A stretch of DNA of 64,000 nucleotides from SSF14 sp037045585 (lineage in GTDB: Bacteria > Actinomycetota > Acidimicrobiia > Acidimicrobiales > Microtrichaceae): assembly GCA_037045585.1 (NCBI GenBank), contig JBAOIR010000009.1, positions 141,174-205,173 on the forward strand. The letters are read 5' to 3'. Below, piece by piece: positions 29,469 to 37,691 of this stretch; position 1 is the first letter of the stretch, and every line of letters starts with the position of its first letter. The position numbers and the translations under genes are program-made. The notes below the pieces were generated by a model that was given only the letters and a program-made list of their open reading frames with translations, was not told where the DNA came from and made no database searches.

Positions 29469-30313
29469 GCGACTTCCTGGTGATCACGGGCATGTCAGGG
29501 GCGGGCCGGACGCAATTCGGCAACCACCTCGAGGACCTCGGTTGGTTCGTGATCGACAACCTGCCCCCCGAGTTGATCCCGAAGGTCGCCGAGCTCGCGT
29601 TCGGGCCGCGTTCGGAGACCCCTCGGGTGGCACTCGGTGTGGGCGGTGGCCACGTCGCCGACGATCTCGATCGTGCGGTCCAGCAGCTCCGGGCCGGGGG
29701 AGCGAGCGTGCAGCTGGTGTTCCTCGACGCGTCGACCGAGACGCTCGTCCGTCGCTACGAGAGCACCAAGCGCCGGCACCCCTACCTCGACGGCTCCGGC
29801 CTGGCCGAGGCGATCGAGCAGGAGCGGGCCGCCCTGACACAGCTCCGCGAGTCGGCCGACCTGCTGATCGACACCACCGAACTCAACGTGTACGCCCTGA
29901 AGACCCGCGTGGGAGAGCTCTTCAACGAGGAACTGGGTGACGTGATGCGGACGACGGTGATGTCGTTCGGGTACAAGTACGGCATTCCCGCGGACGTCGA
30001 TCTGGTGATCGACTGCCGGTTCCTGTCGAACCCCTACTGGGACGAGGCGTTGCGGCCCCTGACCGGGCGCGATCAGCCGATCCTCGACTACCTGTACGCG
30101 CTCGACGAGACCGAGCCGTTCCTCGATCGGTTGTCGTCACTCCTCGAGATGCTGCTGCCGGCGTACCGGCAGGAGGGCAAGGCGTACCTGACGATCGCGC
30201 TCGGGTGCACCGGGGGTCGGCACCGCTCGGTCGCCATGGCGGAGGCGGTCGCTGACCGCATCTCGGCGTTCGGGGTGGACGCCCGCATCCACCACCGGGA
30301 CGTCGAGAAGTGA
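29465..30313 (+). CDS. rapZ: RNase adaptor/P-loop NTPase RapZ (YvcJ)
   Basis: 282 residues from GTG 29465 (GTGA overlap). GMSGAGRTQ is the Walker A region with arginine in place of lysine, the usual form in this family, and LGCTGGRHRS near residue 250 is the conserved C-terminal motif. In E. coli RapZ controls GlmS by RNA binding; in actinobacteria the partner is not settled. Next to yvcK as in most Gram-positives. Confidence 0.95.
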   Translation: MSDFLVITGMSGAGRTQFGNHLEDLGWFVIDNLPPELIPKVAELAFGPRSETPRVALGVGGGHVADDLDRAVQQLRAGGASVQLVFLDASTETLVRRYESTKRRHPYLDGSGLAEAIEQERAALTQLRESADLLIDTTELNVYALKTRVGELFNEELGDVMRTTVMSFGYKYGIPADVDLVIDCRFLSNPYWDEALRPLTGRDQPILDYLYALDETEPFLDRLSSLLEMLLPAYRQEGKAYLTIALGCTGGRHRSVAMAEAVADRISAFGVDARIHHRDVEK

Positions 30314-31185
30314 TCGTCGCCGTCGGTGGCGGCCACGGGCTCGCCACCACCCTCCGTGCGCTGCGGCGCATCACCGACGACATGACGGCGGTGGTCTCGG
30401 TCGCCGACGACGGTGGATCGACGGGCCGGCTGCGCCGTTCCACGGCGCAAGCGGCGCCCGGGGACCTTCGCAAATGCCTGGTCGCCCTTGCCGAGCCGAA
30501 CTCGGCGCTCGCCCGGTCGATGGAGTTCCGCTTCGACGAGGGCGAGCTCGACGGTCACGCCCTCGGCAATCTCCTCCTGTCGGCGATGTCGGAGGTGTGC
30601 GGTGGGCTCACCTCGGCGCTCGACGAGCTCGGCAAGCTGCTCGGAGTGCGCGGCCGGGTGTTGCCAGCGACCGTCGAGCCGGTCGATCTCGTGGCACTGA
30701 CCGTCGACGGCCGCCGCGTCCGGGGCCAGGTGGCGGTGATGGGCACGTCTGGCATCGATCGCGTGTCGCTGTCGCCGGCGGACGCTCACGTTGCACCCGA
30801 TGTCCTCGAGCGGATCGACGCCGCCGAACTGATCGTCCTCGGACCCGGCTCGCTCTACACGAGTGTGCTCGCCGCGACGGCCGTCCCGGCCGTGACCGAG
30901 GCGATCGGGCGGTCGTCGGCGCACCTCGTGTACGTGTGCAATCTGCGGCCTCAGGAGGCTGAAACGGCGGGGTACGGCGTCGCCGATCACGTCCGGGCGC
31001 TGCACCGTCACGGCCTGCATCCCGACACGGTCCTGTTCGACCCGTCGCTCGATTCGGGGGAGGGCGTGCCCGGTGGTGTGCCGGCCCGCCTGGCCGCCGC
31101 CGACACCAACGTGCACGACCCTCATCTCCTGGAGCAGGCGCTCCGCGCTCAATTGGCACTCAGGGGCCCAAATCTGATCCCCTAG
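30310..31185 (+). CDS. yvcK: Gluconeogenesis factor YvcK
   Basis: 291 residues. Starts VAVGGGHGLATTLRALRR; then VADDGGSTGRLRR and the LGPGSLYTSVL segment, the UDP-sugar-binding CofD-like fold. YvcK/CuvA binds UDP-GlcNAc and supports wall synthesis on gluconeogenic carbon. GTG 30310 overlaps the rapZ stop. Normally followed by whiA; here the next gene is gap after 47 nt. Confidence 0.94.
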   Translation: MIVAVGGGHGLATTLRALRRITDDMTAVVSVADDGGSTGRLRRSTAQAAPGDLRKCLVALAEPNSALARSMEFRFDEGELDGHALGNLLLSAMSEVCGGLTSALDELGKLLGVRGRVLPATVEPVDLVALTVDGRRVRGQVAVMGTSGIDRVSLSPADAHVAPDVLERIDAAELIVLGPGSLYTSVLAATAVPAVTEAIGRSSAHLVYVCNLRPQEAETAGYGVADHVRALHRHGLHPDTVLFDPSLDSGEGVPGGVPARLAAADTNVHDPHLLEQALRAQLALRGPNLIP

Positions 31186-31232
31186 AGCAGACCAGTTTTC
31201 TTGGTGAACACATCTCAATGACGAGGAGAGCA

Positions 31233-32246
31233 ATGAGCGTTCGTGTGGGTATCAACGGCTTCGGGCGGATCGGCCGCAACTTCTTCCGGGCGGCGAAGCT
31301 GCGAGGTGTCGACATCGACTTCGTCGCGGTCAACGACCTCGGCTCGCTGAAGACGATGGCCCACCTGCTCAAGCGCGACTCGGTCGGCGGCACCTTCCCG
31401 GGCACGATCGAGGCCGTCGACGGTGGCATCTCGGTGGACGGCGACGTCCTGAAGGTGCTGTCGGAGCGCAACCCCGCCGATCTCCCCTGGGGCGACCTCG
31501 GCGTCGACGTGGTCATCGAGTCGACCGGCTTCTTCACCAAGCGTGACACCGCTGCCGCCCACATCGACGGTGGTGCGCCCCGCGTCATCATCTCGGCCCC
31601 CGCCGAGGGCGTCGATGCCACGTTCGTGGTCGGCGTCAACGACGACACGTTCGACCCGGCCAAGCACATCGTCGTGTCGAACGCCTCGTGCACGACCAAC
31701 TGCTTCGTGCCGATGATCAAGGTGCTCGACGATGCGTTCGGTGTCGAGAAGGGTCTCATGACCACGACGCACGCCTACACCGGCGACCAGAGCCTCGTCG
31801 ACGGTCCCCACAGCGATCTCCGTCGTGCCCGCGCCGCCGCCATCAACATCGTGCCCACGTCGACGGGCGCCGCCCGTGCGACCGGCCTCGTGCTCGAGGC
31901 GATGAAGGGCAAGCTCGACGGCACGTCGCTGCGTGTGCCGATCCCCACCGGTTCGATCACCGACTTCACCGGTGTGCTCAAGCGAGACGTCACGGTCGAG
32001 GAGATCAACGAGGCCTACAAGGCCGCCGCCGCCGAGGGTCGTCTCAAGGGCATCCTCGACTACACCGACGGTGAGCCGATCGTCAGCTCCGACATCGTGG
32101 GTTCGACCTTCAGCTCGATCATCGACTCCGACATGACCATGGCGATGGGCAACCTGGCCAAGGTCTTCTCGTGGTACGACAACGAGTCGGGCTACTCGAA
32201 CCGACTCGTCGACCTGGCACTGATCGTCGGCGCTGCGAACCAGTGA
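31233..32246 (+). CDS. gap: Glyceraldehyde-3-phosphate dehydrogenase
   Basis: 337 residues. RVGINGFGRIGRNFFRA (NAD fold, 4-20) and SNASCTTNC with the active cysteine near residue 152, plus WYDNESGYSNRLVDL at the end. ATG 31233 has the ribosome site GACGAGGAGAG just upstream; ATG 31218 lies inside that region and is rejected. Lead gene of the gap-pgk-tpiA-secG operon. Confidence 0.97.
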   Translation: MSVRVGINGFGRIGRNFFRAAKLRGVDIDFVAVNDLGSLKTMAHLLKRDSVGGTFPGTIEAVDGGISVDGDVLKVLSERNPADLPWGDLGVDVVIESTGFFTKRDTAAAHIDGGAPRVIISAPAEGVDATFVVGVNDDTFDPAKHIVVSNASCTTNCFVPMIKVLDDAFGVEKGLMTTTHAYTGDQSLVDGPHSDLRRARAAAINIVPTSTGAARATGLVLEAMKGKLDGTSLRVPIPTGSITDFTGVLKRDVTVEEINEAYKAAAAEGRLKGILDYTDGEPIVSSDIVGSTFSSIIDSDMTMAMGNLAKVFSWYDNESGYSNRLVDLALIVGAANQ

Positions 32247-33370
32247 AATTCGGCGTCCCGGAGCTCGAAGACCTGCCCGACGTCTCGGGCAAGTCGGTTC
32301 TCGTCCGTGTCGACTTCAACGTCCCCATCAAGGATGGGGTCATCGGAGACGATCTCCGCATCCGTGCGGCGTTGCCCACCTTGGAGTGGTTGACGTCGCA
32401 CGGGGCGAAGGTCACGTGCTGCACCCACTTGGGTCGTCCGAAGGGCGCGCCCGACCCGGCGTTCTCCGTCGCGCCCGTGCGGGCGCGGCTGGCCGAGCTG
32501 GCTCCCGGTGTCGAGCTGCTCGAGAACCTCCGGTTCAACCCGGGGGAGACCACGAACGACGACGCGTTCGTCCAGGAGCTCATCGCCGGGCACGACCTGT
32601 ACGTGAACGACGCCTTCGGTGCGTCGCACCGCGCCCACGCCTCGATCGTGGGGCCGCCCAAGTTCCTGCCGTCGGCGGCCGGCCGGTTGCTGGCCAAGGA
32701 GGTCGAGGTGCTCGTTGGGCTCCGCGACGACCCGGCCCGCCCGTTCGTCGCCATCACCGGCGGCTCGAAGGTGTCCGACAAGCTCGGGGTCATCGAGGCC
32801 CTGCTCGACATCGCCGACCATCTGATCATCGGTGGCGGCATGTGCTTCACGTTCCTGTCGGCCATGGGCCACTCGATCGGCGCGTCGTTGTTCGAGGCCG
32901 AGCAGGTCGACAACTGCAAGCGCCTGCTCGACAGCCACGGCGACCGGTTGCACCTGCCCACCGACATCGTGGCCCTCTCGCCCGACGGCAAGCTCTTCAG
33001 TGACCAGGGCGAGGTGCGCCACGTCGGCCGCGACGTTCCCGAGGGTTGGATGGGTGTCGACATCGGTCCCGAGTCGGCCGGCACGTTCTCCGACATCATC
33101 CTCGAGGGCCGCACCATTCTGTGGAACGGCCCGATGGGTGTGTTCGAAGACCCTCGATTCGAGGCGGGCACCAAGGTCGTGGCCGAGGCCGTCGCCGAGA
33201 GTCGGGGCTTCTCGGTCATCGGCGGTGGTGACAGCGCTGCTGCGGTGGCGCAGTTCGGGCTCGCCAGCGAGGTCGACCACGTGTCGACCGGTGGTGGTGC
33301 GAGTCTGGAGTTGATCGAGCAGGGGGACCTCCCCGGCCTTGAGGCGTTGAGGAGTGCTGCGAATGGCTGA
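32243..33370 (+). CDS. pgk: Phosphoglycerate kinase
   Basis: 375 residues. VLVRVDFNVP (substrate arginines), RAHASIVG, ITGGSKVSDKLGVIE (hinge/ATP), WNGPMGVFE and GGGDSAAAV (phosphate loop). GTG 32243 shares 4 nt with the gap stop (GTGA); a start 72 nt earlier would overlap gap with no homology. Catalyses the ATP-forming step of glycolysis. Confidence 0.97.
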   Translation: MKFGVPELEDLPDVSGKSVLVRVDFNVPIKDGVIGDDLRIRAALPTLEWLTSHGAKVTCCTHLGRPKGAPDPAFSVAPVRARLAELAPGVELLENLRFNPGETTNDDAFVQELIAGHDLYVNDAFGASHRAHASIVGPPKFLPSAAGRLLAKEVEVLVGLRDDPARPFVAITGGSKVSDKLGVIEALLDIADHLIIGGGMCFTFLSAMGHSIGASLFEAEQVDNCKRLLDSHGDRLHLPTDIVALSPDGKLFSDQGEVRHVGRDVPEGWMGVDIGPESAGTFSDIILEGRTILWNGPMGVFEDPRFEAGTKVVAEAVAESRGFSVIGGGDSAAAVAQFGLASEVDHVSTGGGASLELIEQGDLPGLEALRSAANG

Positions 33371-34136
33371 CAAGAGGGTGCCGCTCATCAGCGGCAACTG
33401 GAAGATGCACAACAACCACCTCGAGGCGCTCACGCTGGTGCAGAAGCTCAGCTACGCGCTCGGTGGCCACGACTACGACAAGGTGCACGTGTCGGTGCAC
33501 CCGCCGTTCACCGACATCCGCACAGTGCAGACGGCCGTCGAGTCCGATCGCATGAAGCTGATCCTGGGTGCGCAGAACTGTCACTTCGAGGAGAAGGGTG
33601 CGTTCACCGGCGAGGTGTCGCCGTCGATGCTCGCCAAGCTCAACGTCGTGTACGTGATCGTCGGGCACTCCGAGCGTCGCGAGATCTTCGGCGAAACCGA
33701 CGAGATGGTGAACTCGAAGGTCAAGGCGGTCATCAAGGCCGGCATGACCCCGATCCTCTGCTGCGGTGAAACGCAGGAGGAGCGCGAGGGCGGGCAGGCC
33801 GAGAGCAAGGTCGACGGGCAGATCCGCGCCGGGCTCGCCAAGGTGACCGCCGAGCAGGTCGGTGCGATGGTCATCGCCTACGAGCCCATCTGGGCCATCG
33901 GCACGGGCCTCACCGCGACTCCTGAGGACGCCCAGAACATGTGCGCCCATATCCGCAAGGTCGTCGGCGAGGTCGCCGGTGCCGAGGCGGCGGCGAAGGT
34001 GCGCATCCAGTACGGCGGCTCGGTCAAGCCCGGCAATGCCGCCGAGCTCATGGGCCAGCCCGACATCGACGGTGCCCTCGTGGGTGGCGCGTCGCTCGAC
34101 GCCGACGACTTCGCACGCATCGTGCAGTACCGATAG
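33363..34136 (+). CDS. tpiA: Triose-phosphate isomerase
   Basis: 257 residues. GNWKMH holds the catalytic lysine, VGHSERRE the histidine, AYEPIWAIGTG the glutamate, and IQYGGSVKPGNAAELM the phosphate-binding end. ATG 33363 is used since homology begins at MADKRVPLISGNWKM; it overlaps pgk by 8 nt. Confidence 0.97.
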   Translation: MADKRVPLISGNWKMHNNHLEALTLVQKLSYALGGHDYDKVHVSVHPPFTDIRTVQTAVESDRMKLILGAQNCHFEEKGAFTGEVSPSMLAKLNVVYVIVGHSERREIFGETDEMVNSKVKAVIKAGMTPILCCGETQEEREGGQAESKVDGQIRAGLAKVTAEQVGAMVIAYEPIWAIGTGLTATPEDAQNMCAHIRKVVGEVAGAEAAAKVRIQYGGSVKPGNAAELMGQPDIDGALVGGASLDADDFARIVQYR

Positions 34137-34161
34137 CGCGAGCGGTAGGCTGTCGCCCGAT

Positions 34162-34392
34162 ATGTACACGGTCTCGCTCGTTCTGCAGTTCATCCTCGCC
34201 CTGGCGGTGGTCTTCCTGGTGCTGATCCACAGCGGCAAGGGTGGCGGCCTGTCGGACATGTTCGGCGGCGGACTCGGTGCCGCGGCCTCGGGTTCGACGG
34301 TCATGGAGAAGAACCTCGATCGCATCACGGTCATCGTGGCGCTGATCTTCGTGTTCAACTCGGTGATCCTCGCCCTGCTCATGGACCGTTAG
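34162..34392 (+). CDS. secG: Preprotein translocase subunit SecG
   Basis: 76 residues with two TM helices: VLQFILALAVVFLVLIHSGK and ITVIVALIFVFNSVILALLM, separated by the Gly-rich GGGLSDMFGGGLG loop, exactly the SecG layout. It is a part of SecYEG. A TAGGCT hexamer at 34146-34151 lies 10 nt before ATG 34162, a possible second promoter. The stop overlaps the convergent DUF222/HNH gene by 4 nt. Confidence 0.95.
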   Translation: MYTVSLVLQFILALAVVFLVLIHSGKGGGLSDMFGGGLGAAASGSTVMEKNLDRITVIVALIFVFNSVILALLMDR

Positions 34393-35868
34393 CTCGCCCG
34401 TTTCTCTTCCCGAGACCGCCGCTGGTAGCGGGGCTCGACATCGAGTGGTGATCCGTCCCGGCGAGTGAATTCGAGGACGCCGTCGGCATCGCCGGTGATA
34501 CCCAGATCGCCCCGGTGATGACTGCGATGGTGGTGGCCGCACGCGAGTGCGCAGGTTTTAGGGTCGGTGGTACCCCCGTCGGGCCAGTGGTCGACGTGGT
34601 GGGCTTCGCAATGGATCGGTGGCCGGTTGCATCCCGGCACCCGACATCGTCGGTCGCGGTGGGCGAGCACCCGGCGCAGCACGTCGGGAGCGAGGCGGCG
34701 GGTCCGCCCGAACCAGAGCGATCTGCCGTTTCGGTTGAAGATCGGCGTGATGTCGGCCTTGGCCATGAGGCCCCAGAGCGTCTCGTCGGTGATGTCGAGC
34801 CCGGCCCCGGTGTGGGCCGGACGTCGACCTGCGATGACGTCTTCGATCCCGTCGTCGGCCGGTGCGTTGAGGTCGTCGAGGTCGATGTGGAGGTAGACGC
34901 CGACCCGACCCGGACGATTGGACCCTGCGCCGGCCAAGAACAGCTCGAGGAGATCCTGCGCTTGCAGCTCGGAGTAGGTGGGCGCGGTATCGGCGGCTTC
35001 TCGTGCCGCCAGCGCCTCGAGGCGAGGAGTCAGGGGACTGACGTCGGCGCCGTCGTCGTTCGCATCGACGTCCGGAGCTTCCTTCGCGGCCTCACGAGCC
35101 TCACGAGCGCGCCGTGCCCGGATGTCGGCGAGGATCGTCGCGATGAGCGCGCCGTCGTCGGCGGACAGATCGCCCGAGAGCGACCAGCGGCCGTTGAACA
35201 GCCGGTGCAGCCACACCCGTGATGCCTCGGCCGGAACGATCCTTGGGGCCGTCCTCGTCGAGCTTGTCGCGGACCCGCTGACAGAAGTCGGTGTACTCCT
35301 CGATCGTGGCGCCCTTGGCCGCCTCGACCAGCACGTCCTGAACCGCCCGCACCTTCTCGACGGCCTCGTCGCGCTTGGGGCCCTTGAAGCGGGCCGGAAT
35401 GATGTTGCCGGTGGCGTCGATGTGCCCGAGCGTGAGCTCGCCGTTGTAGAACGCCTCGCCGACCACGGGGAACCGATCGCACGTCGCGGCAGCGCGCACG
35501 AGCTCGGATGCTTCGCGATGGGTGATACCGCTGTGTCGCTCGAGCCACACCCGCGAGGTGCGGGCCGCATCGAGCCGGTGTACCTTCTCCCGATCGACGA
35601 GGCCCGCTGCCGCAACCTGCAGACGGAGCGCGGCTTGCCGCAGCCGCGCTGCGGCCACGGCGAACTCCGTCGCCGCCTGGCCGCGAGCCGAGATGGGCAC
35701 GGCCGCGGCGTCGGGGGAGTCGAGGGAACGGAGCAGGCCGCTGAGGTCGGCAGCGACCCGCTCGGCCTCGTCGACGACGGTGTCGGTGGCGGCCGCGATC
35801 ATCGAGACACCTCGCCACGCGAACCGACCGGAGTCGATGACGTTGTCGGGAGCAGGGCTCGTGGCCAT
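34389..35868 (-). CDS. DUF222/HNH endonuclease-domain protein (frameshifted)
   Basis: About 492 residues. N-terminal helical DUF222 domain (SGRFAWRGVSMIAAATD..., REASELVRAAATC, GHIDATGN), C-terminal HNH nuclease with CRVPGCNRPPIHCEAHHVDHW followed by CGHHHRSHH. Members of this 13E12-type family are abundant in actinobacteria and their role is not settled. The two parts lie in different frames, breaking at about 35220-35255 next to a GGGG run. ATG 35868 follows TACACT by 6 nt and a LexA box sits directly upstream, so it should be SOS-induced and leaderless. Confidence 0.85.
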
Positions 35869-35874
35869 GTCCCG

Positions 35875-35880
35875 AGTGTA
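35875..35880 (-). promoter_or_regulatory. -10 box TACACT of the DUF222/HNH gene, leaderless type
   Basis: On the reverse strand TACACT (consensus TANNNT) ends 6 nt before ATG 35868. There is no room for a ribosome site, so translation from a leaderless mRNA is likely. Confidence 0.6.
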
Positions 35881-35882
35881 GA

Positions 35883-35896
35883 CGAACACCAGTTCG
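35883..35896 (-). promoter_or_regulatory. LexA (SOS) box of the DUF222/HNH gene
   Basis: CGAAC-ACCA-GTTCG, a perfect 5-bp inverted repeat with 4-nt spacer, same form as the uvrA box. It starts 2 nt from the TACACT -10 element, so LexA would cover the promoter. Confidence 0.85.
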
Positions 35897-35988
35897 AGCT
35901 GTTCGCCAGTGCGCTGGGCAATTTCACCCCGTCCGGAGCGGCTCGGACAATTGTTTGAGGCCGAGACCGATCGCGCCGACACCGCTAT

Positions 35989-37491
35989 GTGCGCAGAGTC
36001 GGGGTGGTCGTGGCGGTAGTGGTCGGCGGCATCCTCGTCGCGGGCTGCAGCACCGACAGCCGACGTCAGGCCGGCGCCGACGAGTCGGACGTCACCGAAC
36101 ACGTCGGCGAGTTGCGCATCGGCATCGTCGAGCCCATGTCGGCCGATCCCGCCACCGTGAACCCGACCCACGCCATCGATGTCCTGGCGGCCGACCTCCT
36201 CTACGACGGGCTCACGTCCTACGACACCGTCTCGGGCCAGGCGGTGCCGGAGTTGGCCGAGTCGTGGGACACCGCCGATGGCATCACCTGGACGTTCCAC
36301 CTCGCTGCACGCACGTTCTCCGATGGTTCACCGGTCACGGCTGCTGCGGTGGTCGCGTCGCTCGAACGGCTTCGGGCGATGACGTCGACGAGCCTCGCCG
36401 CAGGTCGCCTCGACGTGGTCGCCGCGATGTCGGCTCCGACAGCGACCGACGTGCAGATCGTGCTGGACGTCGCCGACTACGAGCTGCCGGCGCTCCTCGC
36501 CGACCCGGCGTTCGGCGTCGTTGCCGACTCGTCGATTGCTCCCACGATCGCCTCCCAGACGCCGGTCTCGGGATCCTTCCGGGTGCAATCGGGCGGGCCC
36601 GACGGCGCAACCCTCGTCACCGTCGACGATGCCGTCGTCGATATCGACGGCGTGGAGTTCGTCCGATTCGACGACGCAGCGGCAGCTCAGGCCGCCCTCG
36701 CTGCCGGATCGATCGACATCGCCCCACTCGGCCGCGACGACGTGGCGCCGGACCGCACAACGGAGCACCTCGCTTCCGGTGCGACGCTCGTGGCCGAGCT
36801 CGGTGCTGCCAACGGCGTGTGGAAGGACACTGCGAATCGCCAGGCGGTGCTACACACGCTCGATCGAGACGCGATCGCCGTCGCTGCCGCCGGGACCGCC
36901 GACCGGCGGGCCGACTCGCTGGTGCCCGCCGGCGTACTGGCGACCGGCGGCTGTTCCGCCGGGTGCGCTCCGACAGCGGACGGGCCGACGGTGCTCGGCG
37001 TGCTCGGCGCAACGTCTGGCCCCGTGCCGGTGGACGTCCCCATCGGCGACGACGGGGTCACAGCGGCGAACGCGCTCATCGGTCAGTTGAGCGCAGCAGG
37101 ACTGCCCGCCGAGCTTCGGACATCCGACTCCGCCGCTCTCCGCACAACGCTCGCGGCCGGCCAACTCCAACTCGCGGTGTTCGTGGTCGTGGGCTCGGCG
37201 CCCACGCCCGATCCCTACCTCGCAGCGACGCTCTCGTCCGTGGGTTCCGAGAACCTCTCGGGCTACGCGTCGGCAGAGTTCGACGCCGGGTTGTCGACGG
37301 CTCGGGGAACATCTGATCCAGCGGCGCGGCGGGCCGCGTACGAGCAACTCGAGGCCGCCGCGCTCGCTGCGGCGCCCGTGATCCCGCTCGTCAGCCTGGG
37401 GGAGCGGTTCGCCGTGTCGGACAGGGTCCTCGGGGTGGATTCGGTCGCCGGCCTCCTGCTCGACGGCACCAAGGTGCGTCTCGGCCGCTGA
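35989..37491 (+). CDS. Extracytoplasmic solute-binding lipoprotein, family 5
   Basis: 500 residues from GTG 35989. Lipobox LVAGC with Cys20. The fold opens LRIGIVEPMSADPATVNP, then AADLLYDGLTSYD, PELAESWDTADGITWTFHL and FSDGSPVTAAAVV: this is the peptide/nickel-binding SBP_bac_5 pattern. No permease or ATPase genes are next to it, so it is an orphan or works with a distant transporter. Roughly normal length for the family. Confidence 0.88.
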   Translation: MRRVGVVVAVVVGGILVAGCSTDSRRQAGADESDVTEHVGELRIGIVEPMSADPATVNPTHAIDVLAADLLYDGLTSYDTVSGQAVPELAESWDTADGITWTFHLAARTFSDGSPVTAAAVVASLERLRAMTSTSLAAGRLDVVAAMSAPTATDVQIVLDVADYELPALLADPAFGVVADSSIAPTIASQTPVSGSFRVQSGGPDGATLVTVDDAVVDIDGVEFVRFDDAAAAQAALAAGSIDIAPLGRDDVAPDRTTEHLASGATLVAELGAANGVWKDTANRQAVLHTLDRDAIAVAAAGTADRRADSLVPAGVLATGGCSAGCAPTADGPTVLGVLGATSGPVPVDVPIGDDGVTAANALIGQLSAAGLPAELRTSDSAALRTTLAAGQLQLAVFVVVGSAPTPDPYLAATLSSVGSENLSGYASAEFDAGLSTARGTSDPAARRAAYEQLEAAALAAAPVIPLVSLGERFAVSDRVLGVDSVAGLLLDGTKVRLGR

Positions 37492-37506
37492 CTCGGCGCC
37501 GCCGAG
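37492..37506 (+). terminator. Possible factor-independent hairpin after the SBP gene
   Basis: CTCGGC-GCC-GCCGAG, perfect 6-bp stem with a 3-nt loop right after the SBP stop. It lacks a following T run, so termination is uncertain. Confidence 0.3.
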
Positions 37507-37571
37507 GCCGAACGCCGACTGCTGCTTGAGGCAACTTCGAAACCGTGTTCGCGTGTGGTCCGCGGAGTGGC

Positions 37572-37577
37572 TACACT
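37572..37577 (+). promoter_or_regulatory. tRNA-Leu -10 box TACACT
   Basis: TACACT lies 31 nt upstream of the mature 5' end of the tRNA, a typical distance for a promoter making a short 5' extension that is later processed. The -35 region is not convincing. Confidence 0.5.
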
Positions 37578-37607
37578 GACGGCCGCTTCAGTCACGTACT
37601 GAGCCAC

Positions 37608-37691
37608 GTCGGAGTGGCGGAATTGGCAGACGCGCCAGACTAAGGATCTGGTGCCCGTAAGGGTGTGGGGGTTCAAGTCCCCCCTCCGACA
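37608..37691 (+). tRNA. tRNA-Leu (anticodon AAG)
   Basis: 84 nt cloverleaf: 7-bp acceptor stem GTCGGAG/CTCCGAC, D arm GCG...CGC, anticodon stem CCAGA/TCTGG with 7-nt loop CTAAGGA, a variable arm with CCC/GGG, and T arm GGGGG-TTCAAGT-CCCCC. Position 33 is T and 34-36 read AAG, so it decodes CUU and, if A34 becomes inosine, CUC and CUA. The 3' end is not followed by an encoded CCA. The last 19 nt also encode, on the other strand, the end of the recombinase gene. Confidence 0.93.
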
